DNA of 64,000 bases from Hyphomicrobiales bacterium. Lineage in GTDB: Bacteria; Pseudomonadota; Alphaproteobacteria; Rhizobiales; Rhizobiaceae. Positions 1 through 7,925 of the stretch are shown here, one piece after another. Numbering within the stretch: the stretch's first letter is position 1; each line of letters opens with the position of its first letter. Location: contig PAPH01000017.1 of assembly GCA_002709005.1 (NCBI GenBank), positions 17,530 to 81,529 of the forward strand. The letters run 5' to 3'. A model generated the notes under the pieces. It was not told the origin of the DNA. It was given only the letters and a program-made list of their open reading frames with translations, and ran no database searches. The position numbers were made by a program, and so were the translations under genes.

Positions 1-349
1 AGTCGGTCGTCTCGTCAATGTCCAGATAATCGCCCGGCCGGTCGGTCTCGATCTCGACCACCCAGATATCGGGATCGAATTCCCGTTCCCGGGAAAGCGC
101 TTCGGACACTTCCCTCTCCTGGGCGCGCGCCTTTCTGACCTCGAACAAGCGATCTTCGGGGCGCTCAGTCTTGAAAAAGGACTGTGGCGCGGGAGACAGC
201 AGCGTCTCGGTTCCATCGCGATGGCGCACACGCACATGGATGGCGCCGGCCTCGGCCGCGCCGCGCTTTTCAACCGCCGCCACCCCGCCCTCTGCGAAAA
301 GCCGGCGGAGCAGCGCGGATACGAAAATGTCGGATGTGAGCCGGCTCAT
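1..349 (-). CDS. DUF1491 family protein (3' end cut by window edge)
   Basis: About 116 residues are visible from an ATG at 349; the C-terminus runs off the left edge. The product begins MSRLTSDIFVSALLRRLF and ends near the edge with an acidic stretch after WVVEIETD, which matches the small DUF1491 proteins of Rhizobiales (usually about 110 residues), so only a few residues should be missing. It has no signal peptide, membrane segment or catalytic motif. It starts 72 bp after the stop of the peptidoglycan-binding gene on the same strand, so it is probably the third gene of a sensor-kinase operon. The ribosome-binding site is weak. No function is known; the family call is from memory of the N-terminal pattern. 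Confidence 0.75.
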   Translation of the reverse strand, partial: MSRLTSDIFVSALLRRLFAEGGVAAVEKRGAAEAGAIHVRVRHRDGTETLLSPAPQSFFKTERPEDRLFEVRKARAQEREVSEALSREREFDPDIWVVEIETDRPGDYLDIDETTD

Positions 350-421
350 GTGGCGTTCATAGGCCGCTTCTTCCCACAGGGCAAAGCCCGCGGAGCGCGA
401 GAACGGAAAATCATTGCGTCC

Positions 422-1450
422 TCAGAGCGCGCCGATTTCCCGCAGCTTGTTGAGAACGGCCTCGTTGGGCTCGCCGGTTACCGGCAACCGGTAGTGCTTT
501 TCGAATGCGCGGATCGCGTTCTTCGTCTGCTCGCCGGCATAGCCGTCGACCGCGATGTCGGCATAGGCGATATTGGCGAGCCCGGCCTGAATGCGGCGCA
601 CGGTCTCGTCCCCGCCCGCGGCAGCCGCTGACGCGGGATCCGCATTGGCGCTTGCATTGATGAGGTCGCGTAGCGACGGCTCCCGGGAAGAGACCGGCTG
701 TGCCGCCGGCTGGACGGAAGGCTTCGGCCGGACTTCGGCGGTTCTCTCCACCTTCGGCTTCGGAGCGGGTGCTGAGGCCGGAACGGTGACCGGCGGCTCG
801 ACGCGCTTGACGATGGGATCGGGACGACCGCCGATCTTCAGGCTTTCGAGTACCCGCTGGGACGGTTCGCCATTCACCTCCATACCGGCCTTTTTCTGCC
901 AGTTGGAGATCGCGGCGGCGCTCATCGGACCCATCAGTCCGTCGACTTCGCCGCCATAGAAGCCCTTGTGCTTGAGCTGGGCCTGGATGGCGCTCAACAG
1001 CTCGTCCGGCTCCGGCATCGCCCGCGCTTCGGGCTCGGCAGCCGCCAGCGGACTTTCGCCGGCGCTCTTCGTGCCAAGGCTCGGCCGGTGGCTCGGGACC
1101 GGGATGCTGGCGGTTTCGGGATTCTCGTCGCCGCGCTCGATCCGGTAGGTCGTCACCTCACGTTCGGGCGAACTCTCGATGGCCTGTCGCACCAGGTCGC
1201 CGTCCGGCACCACGGCCGCCTGCTGGGTCTCGGGAACCGCGCCCCGTGTCGGCAGGATCGGCGCCGGGTGACGACCGCTCTGGTAGAACAGCGCATTCAC
1301 CGACACGAAGCCGAAAATGACCGCAAAGGCCGCCGTTCCACCCGCGATCGACGGGTAGGCGGCGATCAGTTCGGCGACCCCGCCGAAGAAACCGCCCTGG
1401 AACTCGTCCTCGTCGATATAAGGATCAGGCAATGCGCGCTGTCGCGTCAT
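422..1450 (-). CDS. membrane-anchored peptidoglycan-binding domain protein
   Basis: 342 residues. A single membrane segment (about residues 34-56) follows a short acidic N-terminus, then a Pro/Glu-rich linker and two peptidoglycan-binding_1 repeats: about residues 150-206, with GEVDGLMGPMSAAAISNWQ, and 275-342, with VDGYAGEQTKNAIRAFE. It is therefore expected to be anchored in the inner membrane with the repeats in the periplasm near murein. The ATG at 1450 was chosen because it overlaps the end of the upstream kinase gene by 26 bp, as in a coupled operon; a longer reading frame reaching 1681 lies inside the kinase and is antisense-like in composition. No enzymatic domain is present. A role linked to the kinase in envelope or cell-cycle sensing is inference from position only. 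Confidence 0.85.
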   Translation of the reverse strand: MTRQRALPDPYIDEDEFQGGFFGGVAELIAAYPSIAGGTAAFAVIFGFVSVNALFYQSGRHPAPILPTRGAVPETQQAAVVPDGDLVRQAIESSPEREVTTYRIERGDENPETASIPVPSHRPSLGTKSAGESPLAAAEPEARAMPEPDELLSAIQAQLKHKGFYGGEVDGLMGPMSAAAISNWQKKAGMEVNGEPSQRVLESLKIGGRPDPIVKRVEPPVTVPASAPAPKPKVERTAEVRPKPSVQPAAQPVSSREPSLRDLINASANADPASAAAAGGDETVRRIQAGLANIAYADIAVDGYAGEQTKNAIRAFEKHYRLPVTGEPNEAVLNKLREIGAL

Positions 1451-3293
1451 CCTTGGGCTCCTGTTCGTCGTCTTCAGGTCCGGGCAGGTCGGGCGAAAGG
1501 CGCGGCGGGTAAGCCAGCATCCTGTCGTGGACCACGTCTCCGGTGCATATTCCCTCGCCCTGGGCGGGCAGTTCGATGGTGATGCGGGTGCCTTCCCCGA
1601 CGCGGCTTGCGATGGAGAAATGTCCGCCGTGCAGGGCAACCAGGCCCTTGACCAGCGACAGGCCCAGGCCCGTCCCCTCATAGTTGCGCGACAGCGAATT
1701 CTGACCCTGCACGAAAGGCTCGCCGATGCGGGCCAACTGGTCTTCCGGAATGCCGATGCCGGTATCGGAAACCACGAGGCGCAGCATCTCGCCCGAGCGC
1801 TCGACGTCCGTGGTGACCACGCCGCCCGGCTCTGTGAACTTGATGGCGTTGCCCACCAGATTGATCAGCATCTGCTGTACGGCGCGGCGGTCGGCAACGA
1901 TCTCGCCGGCTTCGCGCGCCACCCGCCGGGTCAGGGTCACGCTCTTTTCCTCTGCCTGCAGGCCGAGCATCGCCGTGCAGTTCTCCACCACTTCGGAGAC
2001 GGGAAAATGTTCGGCGACGAGTTCGTAGCGACCCGCCTCGATCTTCGACATGTCGAGCATGGTGTTGACCAACGACAGGAGATGGTGCCCCGAGCGATGG
2101 ATCAGCCCGACATATTCGCGCTGACGCTCGTCAGGGAACTTGCCGAAATATTCGCGCGCCAGAATGTCGGAGAAACCGATGATGGCGTTAAGCGGCGTGC
2201 GCAATTCGTGGCTGACGGCAGCAAGGAAACGGCTCTTGGCTTCGTTGGCGTTTTCCGCCTGCTCCAGCGCATCGGCGACACGGGTGCGGTTTTCCACCAG
2301 TTCGGAGACGTCGCGGCTCTGCACCACGGCGCCGAGAAAACCGCCCTCCTCCGCGCATTCGGCCATCAGGTCGACGGCCACATGGGCGAACTGTCCCTCG
2401 CCTGCGCCCGTGCCTGTACCGCGGCGCTCCATCCTCAGTTCCACGCGGCGGCGCGGCTCGCCACGCCGCAGCGCGTCGAAAGCGTCGAGGAATGCGATGC
2501 GGTCGCTGACGTGGATGCGCGCCAGAAAGCCGCCCCCGGCGGGATCGCCCATCCAGCTCATGAAGGCGGCCTTGTCGGCTCCGCTGGAGCGAATGACATG
2601 TCCGTTGCGATCGTGCAGCGTAACGAGACCCGGCAGCCGGTCGAAGATATCGCTCGGATCGAAGGTCGGGGCCTGCGGTTCCTCAACCGCGACCGGTTCC
2701 GCGGCTTCCACTACCGGGGCAATCGAGAACAGAAGTGCCCGGGCGGCGCAATAGCCGAAAAGGAAGATGACGGTTGCCACCATGGCATTGGGCGGCACCT
2801 CGGAAGCGAGAGCAGCAATCGATCCCGCCGCGCCAGCCAGCCCGACCAGCACGGAGGCGCCGAGGCCGGCGATGCAGCTCGTGACGGTCGCACGGGCGAA
2901 AGCCGATTCGAGCGGCAAAAGGGCTGCGAGAAGAATAAAGGGAGAAGCCAGGCCACCGGTCGAGAACACCAGCCCGCCGAGCGCCACCGCCGAAGCTGCG
3001 AGCGCGGTCAGGCGACCCGCGCGCAGCGAGCCGGTGGCCGCCAGTAGTCCGGATGCGGCAAGTGGGACGGAAGCTGCGAACAGGCCGCCGGCAATCGCCA
3101 GCGGCAGATCGAGGCTCACCGACAGAAGCGGAGCGGCGGCGGCGAGCAGAACGAGGCCCGCGCCCAGCCAGTCGACGATCTGGCGCAGCGCCTCGTCCCG
3201 CTCAGCACCGGACAGCTTGCTGCCGGCGAGCCAGCCATCGGCCGCCTCAACCAGCAGGTCTTCCAGTTTTCCGGTGAAATTCGCCTTCCGCAT
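1425..3293 (-). CDS. membrane sensor histidine kinase, DivJ/PleC-like
   Basis: 622 residues. The N-terminus carries about six hydrophobic segments (roughly residues 43-190). A PAS-like region follows (about 215-330). The HisKA dimerisation helix holds the H-box SHELRTPLNAIIGFSDIL with phospho-acceptor His362. A HATPase_c domain follows, with N-box NLVGNAIKFTEPGG, G1 DTGIGIP and G2 GTGLGLSLVKGL. It autophosphorylates at His362 and passes phosphate to a partner regulator that is not encoded here. Multi-span N-terminus plus PAS plus an ATPase core resembles DivJ/PleC-type kinases acting on DivK in alphaproteobacteria, but that assignment is inference. It is the first gene of a three-gene minus-strand unit with a peptidoglycan-binding protein and DUF1491. 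Confidence 0.85.
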   Translation of the reverse strand: MRKANFTGKLEDLLVEAADGWLAGSKLSGAERDEALRQIVDWLGAGLVLLAAAAPLLSVSLDLPLAIAGGLFAASVPLAASGLLAATGSLRAGRLTALAASAVALGGLVFSTGGLASPFILLAALLPLESAFARATVTSCIAGLGASVLVGLAGAAGSIAALASEVPPNAMVATVIFLFGYCAARALLFSIAPVVEAAEPVAVEEPQAPTFDPSDIFDRLPGLVTLHDRNGHVIRSSGADKAAFMSWMGDPAGGGFLARIHVSDRIAFLDAFDALRRGEPRRRVELRMERRGTGTGAGEGQFAHVAVDLMAECAEEGGFLGAVVQSRDVSELVENRTRVADALEQAENANEAKSRFLAAVSHELRTPLNAIIGFSDILAREYFGKFPDERQREYVGLIHRSGHHLLSLVNTMLDMSKIEAGRYELVAEHFPVSEVVENCTAMLGLQAEEKSVTLTRRVAREAGEIVADRRAVQQMLINLVGNAIKFTEPGGVVTTDVERSGEMLRLVVSDTGIGIPEDQLARIGEPFVQGQNSLSRNYEGTGLGLSLVKGLVALHGGHFSIASRVGEGTRITIELPAQGEGICTGDVVHDRMLAYPPRLSPDLPGPEDDEQEPKDDATARIA

Positions 3294-3738
3294 TCCTGCC
3301 GATTCCGTACACGCCGCAGTTTCTTGTTAGCTGGCACAACACTGCCAAACCCGACTTAAGGAATGGATAAGGCTGGATACGGAAAACGCCCGGAAGAAAG
3401 AGTGAACGGCTGGTTTTCCCCCTCAAACAAGCGGACTTTGGCAAATATGGTTAACAGCAGGTTCTGCCGCGCAGGGAACTACGGCGTTTTCGTTGCATTT
3501 CCGCACACTTGAGCATACCTGCCGCCCAAAAAAAGTCCCGAAATGACACCCGTACCGGCCCCGTAATGGCGCATTCGCGGCGTTCGCTAAAATTTTAGAT
3601 AAATTGCCACGCGCAACACAAACCCGTTTTGGGACATTCCCCCCATGATCGCTCGTGCCTTCGGATGCGACCCCGGCCGCAAGCTGGATCAAAAACAGGT
3701 CGCCCAGGGCGGGGACAGGGACAGAAAGACACGGGACC
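3294..3738. other. intergenic divergent promoter region
   Basis: 445 bp between the start of the sensor kinase (minus) and the DUF5330 gene (plus). It is richer in A+T than the flanking genes and must hold two divergent promoters. The only clear structure is a perfect 12-bp palindrome at 3587-3598. Reading frames crossing this stretch on the minus strand run into the DUF5330 gene antisense and look like shadows. Confidence 0.5.
3587..3598. promoter_or_regulatory. perfect palindrome CTAAAATTTTAG, possible operator
   Basis: A 12-bp perfect inverted repeat in the otherwise G+C-rich divergent region, about 140 bp upstream of the DUF5330 start. It could bind a dimeric regulator or simply be an A+T-rich promoter element; no known operator is recognised. 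Confidence 0.3.
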
Positions 3739-4209
3739 ATGTGGTTTTTGATCAAGACGACCTTCTGGGGAATGCTGGCGCTGGCGGCCTTGCCGTTCTT
3801 CGTAAAGGCCAACATAGAACCCAGCGCCGAACCGCAGCAGGAGCAGGCGCAGATCGGGGTAACCGAAAGCCTCGGGGCGGCCTTTTCCGCGCTCGACGAC
3901 ATCCGCCGGATCTGCAGCCGTCAGCCCGACGTGTGCACAAAGGGCGGCGAGGCTCTGCATGCACTCGGCCTTCGCGCCCGTGACGGCGCGCTGATCGCCT
4001 ACCGGCTGATCGACGACAAGCTGTCGGACGAAGAGAAGGACGCGCTCGCTCCGGTGGCCGCCGAGCTCGCCAGGGCCGGCATCGACGAACAGGACGTTGC
4101 GGACATCATCACCGGCTCGCTACCGGACCATACCGTCTCCCGGATCACCAAGGCGGACTTCACTGTGCCGGATCCGGCCACTGTCCCGGTGCCAACCTTC
4201 ATTCGCTGA
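3739..4209 (+). CDS. DUF5330 family protein, membrane-anchored or exported
   Basis: 156 residues starting MWFLIKTTFWGMLALAALPFFV, a short hydrophobic N-terminus that acts as a signal or anchor. The body has two cysteines in an SRQPDVC-type context and a C-terminal tail rich in Pro and Val. The pattern of a one-helix N-terminus, an alanine-rich stretch and a CSRQPDVC segment matches the DUF5330 proteins found across Rhizobiales. The ATG at 3739 is preferred over an in-frame start at 3655, since the extra 28 residues are polar and would bury the signal. It stands alone in front of a terminator at 4231. No function is known. Confidence 0.7.
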   Translation: MWFLIKTTFWGMLALAALPFFVKANIEPSAEPQQEQAQIGVTESLGAAFSALDDIRRICSRQPDVCTKGGEALHALGLRARDGALIAYRLIDDKLSDEEKDALAPVAAELARAGIDEQDVADIITGSLPDHTVSRITKADFTVPDPATVPVPTFIR

Positions 4210-4230
4210 ACTGTCGCATATCCGCTTTCA

Positions 4231-4258
4231 ACCGGCCCTCGTGGCCGGTTTTTTCTTC
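4231..4258 (+). terminator. intrinsic terminator after DUF5330 gene
   Basis: A 7-bp G+C-rich stem (ACCGGCC/GGCCGGT) with a 5-nt loop is followed by a T-rich run, 22 bp after the stop codon. It separates the DUF5330 gene from the sufE-like gene on the same strand. Confidence 0.85.
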
Positions 4259-4327
4259 TCCCGCCCCTTCCTGCGGGTGGCAATGGCTGAATCATCGTTT
4301 ATATCCGGGGCAGATACGGAGCATCCG

Positions 4328-4747
4328 ATGACAGATATCCAGACGATCCGGGACGATTTCGCCTTCCTCGACGATTGGGAAGACCGCTACCGCTATGTCA
4401 TCGAACTCGGCAAGGCGATGCCGGATCTGCCGGAGGAATTCCGGACCGACACCAACAAGGTGCGCGGCTGCGCCAGCCAGGTGTGGCTCGTCACCCGGAC
4501 CGAGGGCAACCCGGACGACCCGGGGATGACGTTCCGCGGTGATTCCGACGCCCATATCGTGCGCGGCCTGGTGGCGATCCTGCTTGCCGCCACCTCGGGC
4601 CGCAAGGCCTCCGATCTCGCCGACCTCGATGCCGGTCTCCTCCTCGACGAACTGGGGCTCGGCGAGCATCTCACGGCGCAGCGCGCCAACGGACTGCGTT
4701 CGATGGTCGAGCGCATCAAGGCGGAAGCGGCACGCGCCACCGCCTGA
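4328..4747 (+). CDS. SufE family cysteine desulfuration protein
   Basis: 139 residues, the usual SufE length. The motif VRGCASQVWL puts the sulfur-accepting cysteine at residue 48 in the expected position, after an N-terminal helical region (DDFAFLDDWEDRYRYVIELG). SufE takes persulfide sulfur from a SufS-type cysteine desulfurase and hands it to the SUF Fe-S scaffold in the cytoplasm. No suf genes lie nearby, so it works with proteins encoded elsewhere, as is common in Rhizobiales. The ATG at 4328 begins exactly at the conserved N-terminus (MTDIQTIRDDF); longer in-frame extensions run back through the upstream terminator and were rejected. Confidence 0.92.
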   Translation: MTDIQTIRDDFAFLDDWEDRYRYVIELGKAMPDLPEEFRTDTNKVRGCASQVWLVTRTEGNPDDPGMTFRGDSDAHIVRGLVAILLAATSGRKASDLADLDAGLLLDELGLGEHLTAQRANGLRSMVERIKAEAARATA

Positions 4748-4760
4748 TCGTCGATCCGGC

Positions 4761-5576
4761 CTACTTCTGGTGGGTGTCGAGGTCGACAGCGATGTCCGGC
4801 CTGTGGCCGTCCGCTCCCCACTTTCTCGTACGCCGTCTGCCGGGGTCGTCGGGCGCGTAGTGGCGCGCCAGCATCTCCAGTCCCGCCCGCAGCAGCAGCT
4901 TCGCCGAACGCTGCGGCCATTGCCTTTCGCGCTCAACCAGTTCGAGCCCCTTGAGATGACAGCAGACGTCGATCAGCAGCCCGGCGATCTCCGGCCCTGT
5001 GGCCTCCACCGCCCGCTCGACCCTGATCCGCGCCGACAGCGCGGCTTCGGTGAGTTCGGCCATTCCGCCGCCGCGCGCAGCATTTCCGCGGCTTGTGACC
5101 GGCTCGAGCCGCGCGCCCATGGAGGGCATATACTGTCCGCGCGTGTAGTCGGCTCGCAGCCGGTCGCCTGCGGCGACGAGTATCGGCGGAAACCACGGCT
5201 CACCGTTTTTCTGCTTCAGGCGCGACAGCACGCCTAGCGGCGATTCGGCGTGGTTGACCGCCATCGCTCCACCGTCCGGCGAGGAGACCACGGCAATGTC
5301 ACGGTGCTGGGCGGCAAAGTCCGCCTCGCCGGCAGCCAGCCGCCTGAGAGCCGCCCGACCGGCATCCGTCAGCCGGACGCGTCCGCCGCTTCGGCCCGCG
5401 ATCCCGCGGCGCTCGAGTTCGAGCAGGACTTCGGAAGAAACGCGTGTGCGGCCACCATCCCGTCGGCCGAGATGCACCACGTCCGCCTCGCCCGGCAGAA
5501 CCTCGCATCCTTCGTTGCCTGACGCAGACAGCAGCCGGATCAGGTTCGCCGAGGCCTTGTCAGCTCCGCGCGCCAT
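4761..5576 (-). CDS. DUF6456 domain protein
   Basis: 271 residues. The N-terminal half (about 1-100) looks like a degenerate winged-helix region (RTRVSSEVLLELERRGIAGR...LTDAGRAAL), and the C-terminal half carries the DUF6456 block, with SPLGVLSRLK, LVAAGDRLRADYTRGQ, ERQWPQRSAKLLLRAGLEMLARHYA. It overlaps the upstream HTH gene by 17 bp in another frame, so the two are almost certainly translated together. The same pair occurs widely in Rhizobiales. The start at 5576 (MARGADKASANLIRLL) was chosen because upstream in-frame sequence lies in the HTH gene. Both proteins look DNA-binding, but no target or pathway is known to me. Confidence 0.75.
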   Translation of the reverse strand: MARGADKASANLIRLLSASGNEGCEVLPGEADVVHLGRRDGGRTRVSSEVLLELERRGIAGRSGGRVRLTDAGRAALRRLAAGEADFAAQHRDIAVVSSPDGGAMAVNHAESPLGVLSRLKQKNGEPWFPPILVAAGDRLRADYTRGQYMPSMGARLEPVTSRGNAARGGGMAELTEAALSARIRVERAVEATGPEIAGLLIDVCCHLKGLELVERERQWPQRSAKLLLRAGLEMLARHYAPDDPGRRRTRKWGADGHRPDIAVDLDTHQK

Positions 5577-5991
5577 GATCGTCCCCCTCGCCGGCACCGA
5601 AAACCGCGCGGACACATCCTTCGCACCGATCGATGAACACGTCATAGGCGGCCATGTCGCGCCGGTCCTCGACGGCCGCGCAGCCATGAATGACAGTGGA
5701 CCGGTCGCGCCCCACCGCTTGGGCGATATGCTGGTAGCGCATCGAGAGCACGACCCGGCACAGATACATGGTGATCTGACGGATATGGCAGTCCGGCCGC
5801 CGCTCGCGGGTTCCCCGCGGAAGCACCCCCTGGCAGCCAAGCGCGAAGAGTTCGCCCACCAGCCTTTCGACGATTTGAACCCGGCTGTATGCCTCCGCAG
5901 GCGCCCGCGTTGCCGGCAGACCGTCATCGGCCGGGAAGCGCGCACGCTTGCGCGATGTCCTGTTTGCATGAATGCCTTCCGCTGATCTCAT
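5560..5991 (-). CDS. HTH protein resembling the DnaA C-terminal DNA-binding domain
   Basis: 143 residues. After a basic N-terminus, residues about 65-120 look like the box-binding domain of DnaA: RQITMYLCRVVLSMRYQHIA then VGRDRSTVIHGCAAVE, the counterpart of DnaA's GxRDHTTVxHA signature. It has no AAA+ ATPase, so it could recognise DnaA-box-like DNA without initiating replication. A C-terminal cysteine-containing tail follows (FIDRCEGCVRAVF). The ATG at 5991 has a good ribosome-binding site (AAAGGAG, 7-8 nt upstream). The downstream DUF6456 gene overlaps it by 17 bp. Function is inferred from fold only; a role in replication or cell-cycle control has not been shown. Confidence 0.8.
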   Translation of the reverse strand: MRSAEGIHANRTSRKRARFPADDGLPATRAPAEAYSRVQIVERLVGELFALGCQGVLPRGTRERRPDCHIRQITMYLCRVVLSMRYQHIAQAVGRDRSTVIHGCAAVEDRRDMAAYDVFIDRCEGCVRAVFGAGEGDDHGARS

Positions 5992-6167
5992 CTGCCATCT
6001 CCTTTGTAGGAATATATTCTTACTACATAAGCAGAAAGCAGGGACGCGCAGCCAGCGGCTGCACACAATCCTGCGTTGTTTTTGCTAGATTTATTGCCAG
6101 AAACAACGAAATCCGGAGGAATTTCTTCCTCCTTTTCCTGCGCCTTGGAGGCGCGCTCGGCGCAAAA

Positions 6168-6200
6168 GCAAAAGGCCCCGGGTCACCCCGAGGCCTTTTT
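6168..6200 (-). terminator. intrinsic terminator downstream of mucR
   Basis: AAAGGCC and GGCCTTT, with an inner CGGG/CCCG extension around a TCA loop, form a strong hairpin with T-runs on both strands. On the minus strand it lies 128 bp after the mucR stop. No plus-strand gene lies upstream, so mucR is the likely user. Confidence 0.7.
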
Positions 6201-6217
6201 CATACCGCCGTGGAGCA

Positions 6218-6251
6218 ATTTCGATTTTGACGGAATCGGCAAAATCGAAAT
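6218..6251. repeat. 12-bp perfect inverted repeat
   Basis: The 12-bp arms at 6218-6229 and 6240-6251 (ATTTCGATTTTG and its exact complement) flank a 10-nt spacer between the mucR stop and the terminator. It may stabilise the mucR mRNA 3' end, bind a protein, or be a member of a dispersed repeat family. Confidence 0.6.
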
Positions 6252-6327
6252 GCCTAAATGACTTCGATAGCCTGTCGAAACTATCCGTTTCCACCTCACG
6301 GTGAACGGTCTAGTCCGGGCGGACGGC

Positions 6328-6765
6328 TCAGGCCGCCTTGGACTTGCCGCGACGGCGCTTCTGGCCGAGGCCCATTTCCTTGGCCAGGCGCGAACGCGCT
6401 TCGGCGTAGGCGGGCGCGACCATCGGGTAGTCGACCGGCAGATCCCACTTCTCGCGGTACTGTTCCGGCGTCAGACCATAATGGGTCATCAGGTGACGCT
6501 TGAGTGACTTGAACTTCTGACCGTCTTCGAGGCAGATGATGAAGTCATTCTGAACCGAACGGCGCACGGGAACAGCCGGCTTCGGCTTTTCTGCTTCTTC
6601 AACCTTGTCGCCGACGGCAACACCGCCGAGCGCATTGTGCACGTTGTTGATCAGCGCGGGAAGGTCCGCTGCAACCACGGCATTGTTGCTCACATAGGCA
6701 GCCACGATGTCGGCGGTCAATTCGATGAGAAGGGTCTTGCCTTCTTCCTGGATAGGTTCGCTCAT
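6328..6765 (-). CDS. mucR: MucR/Ros-family zinc-finger transcriptional regulator
   Basis: 145 residues, typical of the family. The Ros/MucR zinc-finger-like motif is C78-x2-D81-x9-H91-x3-H95 within [20 protein letters not shown], followed by [22 protein letters not shown] and a basic tail ([12 protein letters not shown]). Members bind AT-rich DNA, oligomerise through the N-terminal region, and act as H-NS-like silencers of exopolysaccharide, motility and cell-cycle genes in rhizobia and Brucella; many repress their own gene. A long AT-rich leader (6766-7179) lies directly upstream, as expected for autoregulation. Rhizobia often carry several mucR paralogs, so which copy this is cannot be told here. 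Confidence 0.93.
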   Translation of the reverse strand: MSEPIQEEGKTLLIELTADIVAAYVSNNAVVAADLPALINNVHNALGGVAVGDKVEEAEKPKPAVPVRRSVQNDFIICLEDGQKFKSLKRHLMTHYGLTPEQYREKWDLPVDYPMVAPAYAEARSRLAKEMGLGQKRRRGKSKAA

Positions 6766-7179
6766 TTCTTGATCCTTATTACGTCAGGCGTGCGATACAA
6801 ATTCGCGGAACAACCAGCGCTCTCACGAACTTGCCCGGATCAATTCCAAGCCCCCACCCCAAGCTGGAATTGATTCACGCTGCTTAATACTATGTCTTCT
6901 TGGAAACACAAGAAAAATACAGTGCGTGTGAACATTTTAAATACACGCTCCACAAAAGCCGTCAAAACATTGCTGGATCAGTTTATTTTTCGTTAATTCT
7001 AAACCGTAAATTGCAAAAGCGACGTGAAAACACTTCACGAAAACCCGAGGGGTGCTCATATTTTGCCAGTAAAATTGAATGGCTATAAGATTTCGCAGCA
7101 ACAATATGGGAATCAGAGCCCCGGATTCATTTTAGCAATACATGAAATTTAAAATGCAACCGGGAGCGTTTCGCCCGCT
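6766..7179. promoter_or_regulatory. mucR: AT-rich mucR upstream region
   Basis: 414 bp without a gene, between the mucR start and the end of mrpG. The part from about 6890 to 7150 is strikingly A+T-rich, with T- and A-runs, against a G+C-rich background. That is the type of DNA that MucR-family proteins bind, so an autoregulatory control region is likely. A 62-codon frame at 6900-7088 lacks a ribosome-binding site and a coding-like composition and is not called. Confidence 0.5.
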
Positions 7180-7530
7180 TCAACGGGGATTTTCGGTATC
7201 CTGCCCCGCCATCTCGTCGCGCACGGCACTGGGGCCGAGCCTGTAGCCGACGGCATAGGCGGCCTTGGCAAGCAAATGCGCCGAAATAGGCGCGGTCAGC
7301 AGGAAGAAAACAACCCCTGCCAACGCGCGGGCAAATACGCCGGAATCCGCTGCATGGACTGCGAGGGCGATCAGCATAAGTCCTGAGCCCATCGTCCCGG
7401 CCTTGGAAGCGGCATGCATGCGGCTGTAGAGGTCGGGCAGACGCAAGAGGCCGATCGATGCCACGAGCGCGAAGAACGCGCCGATCAGCACAAACGCGGC
7501 GGAGAGTAGCGTGATGAAGTCGTCTATCAT
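7180..7530 (-). CDS. mrpG: monovalent cation/proton antiporter subunit G
   Basis: 116 residues with three membrane segments and the subunit G signature [20 protein letters not shown]. It is the last gene of a seven-gene Mrp (Mnh/Pha) operon and starts by ATGA overlap with mrpF. MrpG is a small accessory subunit required for the assembled Na+(K+)/H+ antiporter in the inner membrane. A short polar tail ([12 protein letters not shown]) ends the protein. Confidence 0.93.
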   Translation of the reverse strand: MIDDFITLLSAAFVLIGAFFALVASIGLLRLPDLYSRMHAASKAGTMGSGLMLIALAVHAADSGVFARALAGVVFFLLTAPISAHLLAKAAYAVGYRLGPSAVRDEMAGQDTENPR

Positions 7531-7925
7531 CGGCTCAACCTCTTTTCCCGCTTGAGCGCCTTTGCAACGCGTTTTTCCTCGTCCCTCGACTTTTTGCGCG
7601 CGGCTTCAGCGGCCGTCTTCGCCTCGCGCAGGAGTTCGTCCTCAGTCTTGCCCCGCGAGAGCACGAAGCGCGCGAAGGCCACCGTCGCAAGGAAACCGAC
7701 CAGTCCCAGCGCGATGGCGATGTCAATATAGAGAATATAGCCGGTCTTGATGCCGATGACGGCGATGAAACCGATTGCGGCCGCCACGAGCATGTCGAGA
7801 CCAAGAATCCGGTCTGGCAGCGTCGGCCCGCGGACGATGCGAATGATGGTCAGAATGAAGCTGATACTGAGGATCACCAGCGCGATGTTGACCGCATAGT
7901 CGAGAATGGTTTCGGCGAAGCTCAT
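7527..7925 (-). CDS. mrpF: monovalent cation/proton antiporter subunit F
   Basis: 132 residues: three membrane helices, including the conserved [16 protein letters not shown] stretch of MrpF, then an unusually long charged C-terminus (about residues 92-132, [20 protein letters not shown]...) likely to be a cytoplasmic helix or coiled coil. Most MrpF proteins are about 90 residues, so the charged tail is an addition. ATGA overlaps with mrpE upstream and mrpG downstream show translational coupling. Confidence 0.92.
   Translation of the reverse strand: MSFAETILDYAVNIALVILSISFILTIIRIVRGPTLPDRILGLDMLVAAAIGFIAVIGIKTGYILYIDIAIALGLVGFLATVAFARFVLSRGKTEDELLREAKTAAEAARKKSRDEEKRVAKALKREKRLSR

Larger units (their letters stand above)
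5992..6327. other. intergenic region with terminator and inverted repeat
   Basis: 336 bp between the start of the HTH gene and the end of mucR, both on the minus strand. It holds the promoter of the HTH gene, an intrinsic terminator around 6170-6200 and a 12-bp inverted repeat at 6218-6251. The AT-rich part next to the HTH gene (6000-6030) is the likely promoter. No gene is supported here. Confidence 0.6.

Noticed and set aside
1451..1681. N-terminal extension of the peptidoglycan-binding protein
   Set aside because: Lies inside the kinase gene and lacks similarity; the ATG at 1450 fits operon coupling better.
1527..3047. Long plus-strand open frame antisense to the sensor kinase
   Set aside because: High G+C third positions keep antisense frames open; the product has no domain and the kinase is clearly coded on the other strand.
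6900..7088. 62-codon frame in the AT-rich mucR leader
   Set aside because: No ribosome-binding site and composition typical of AT-rich regulatory DNA rather than coding sequence.
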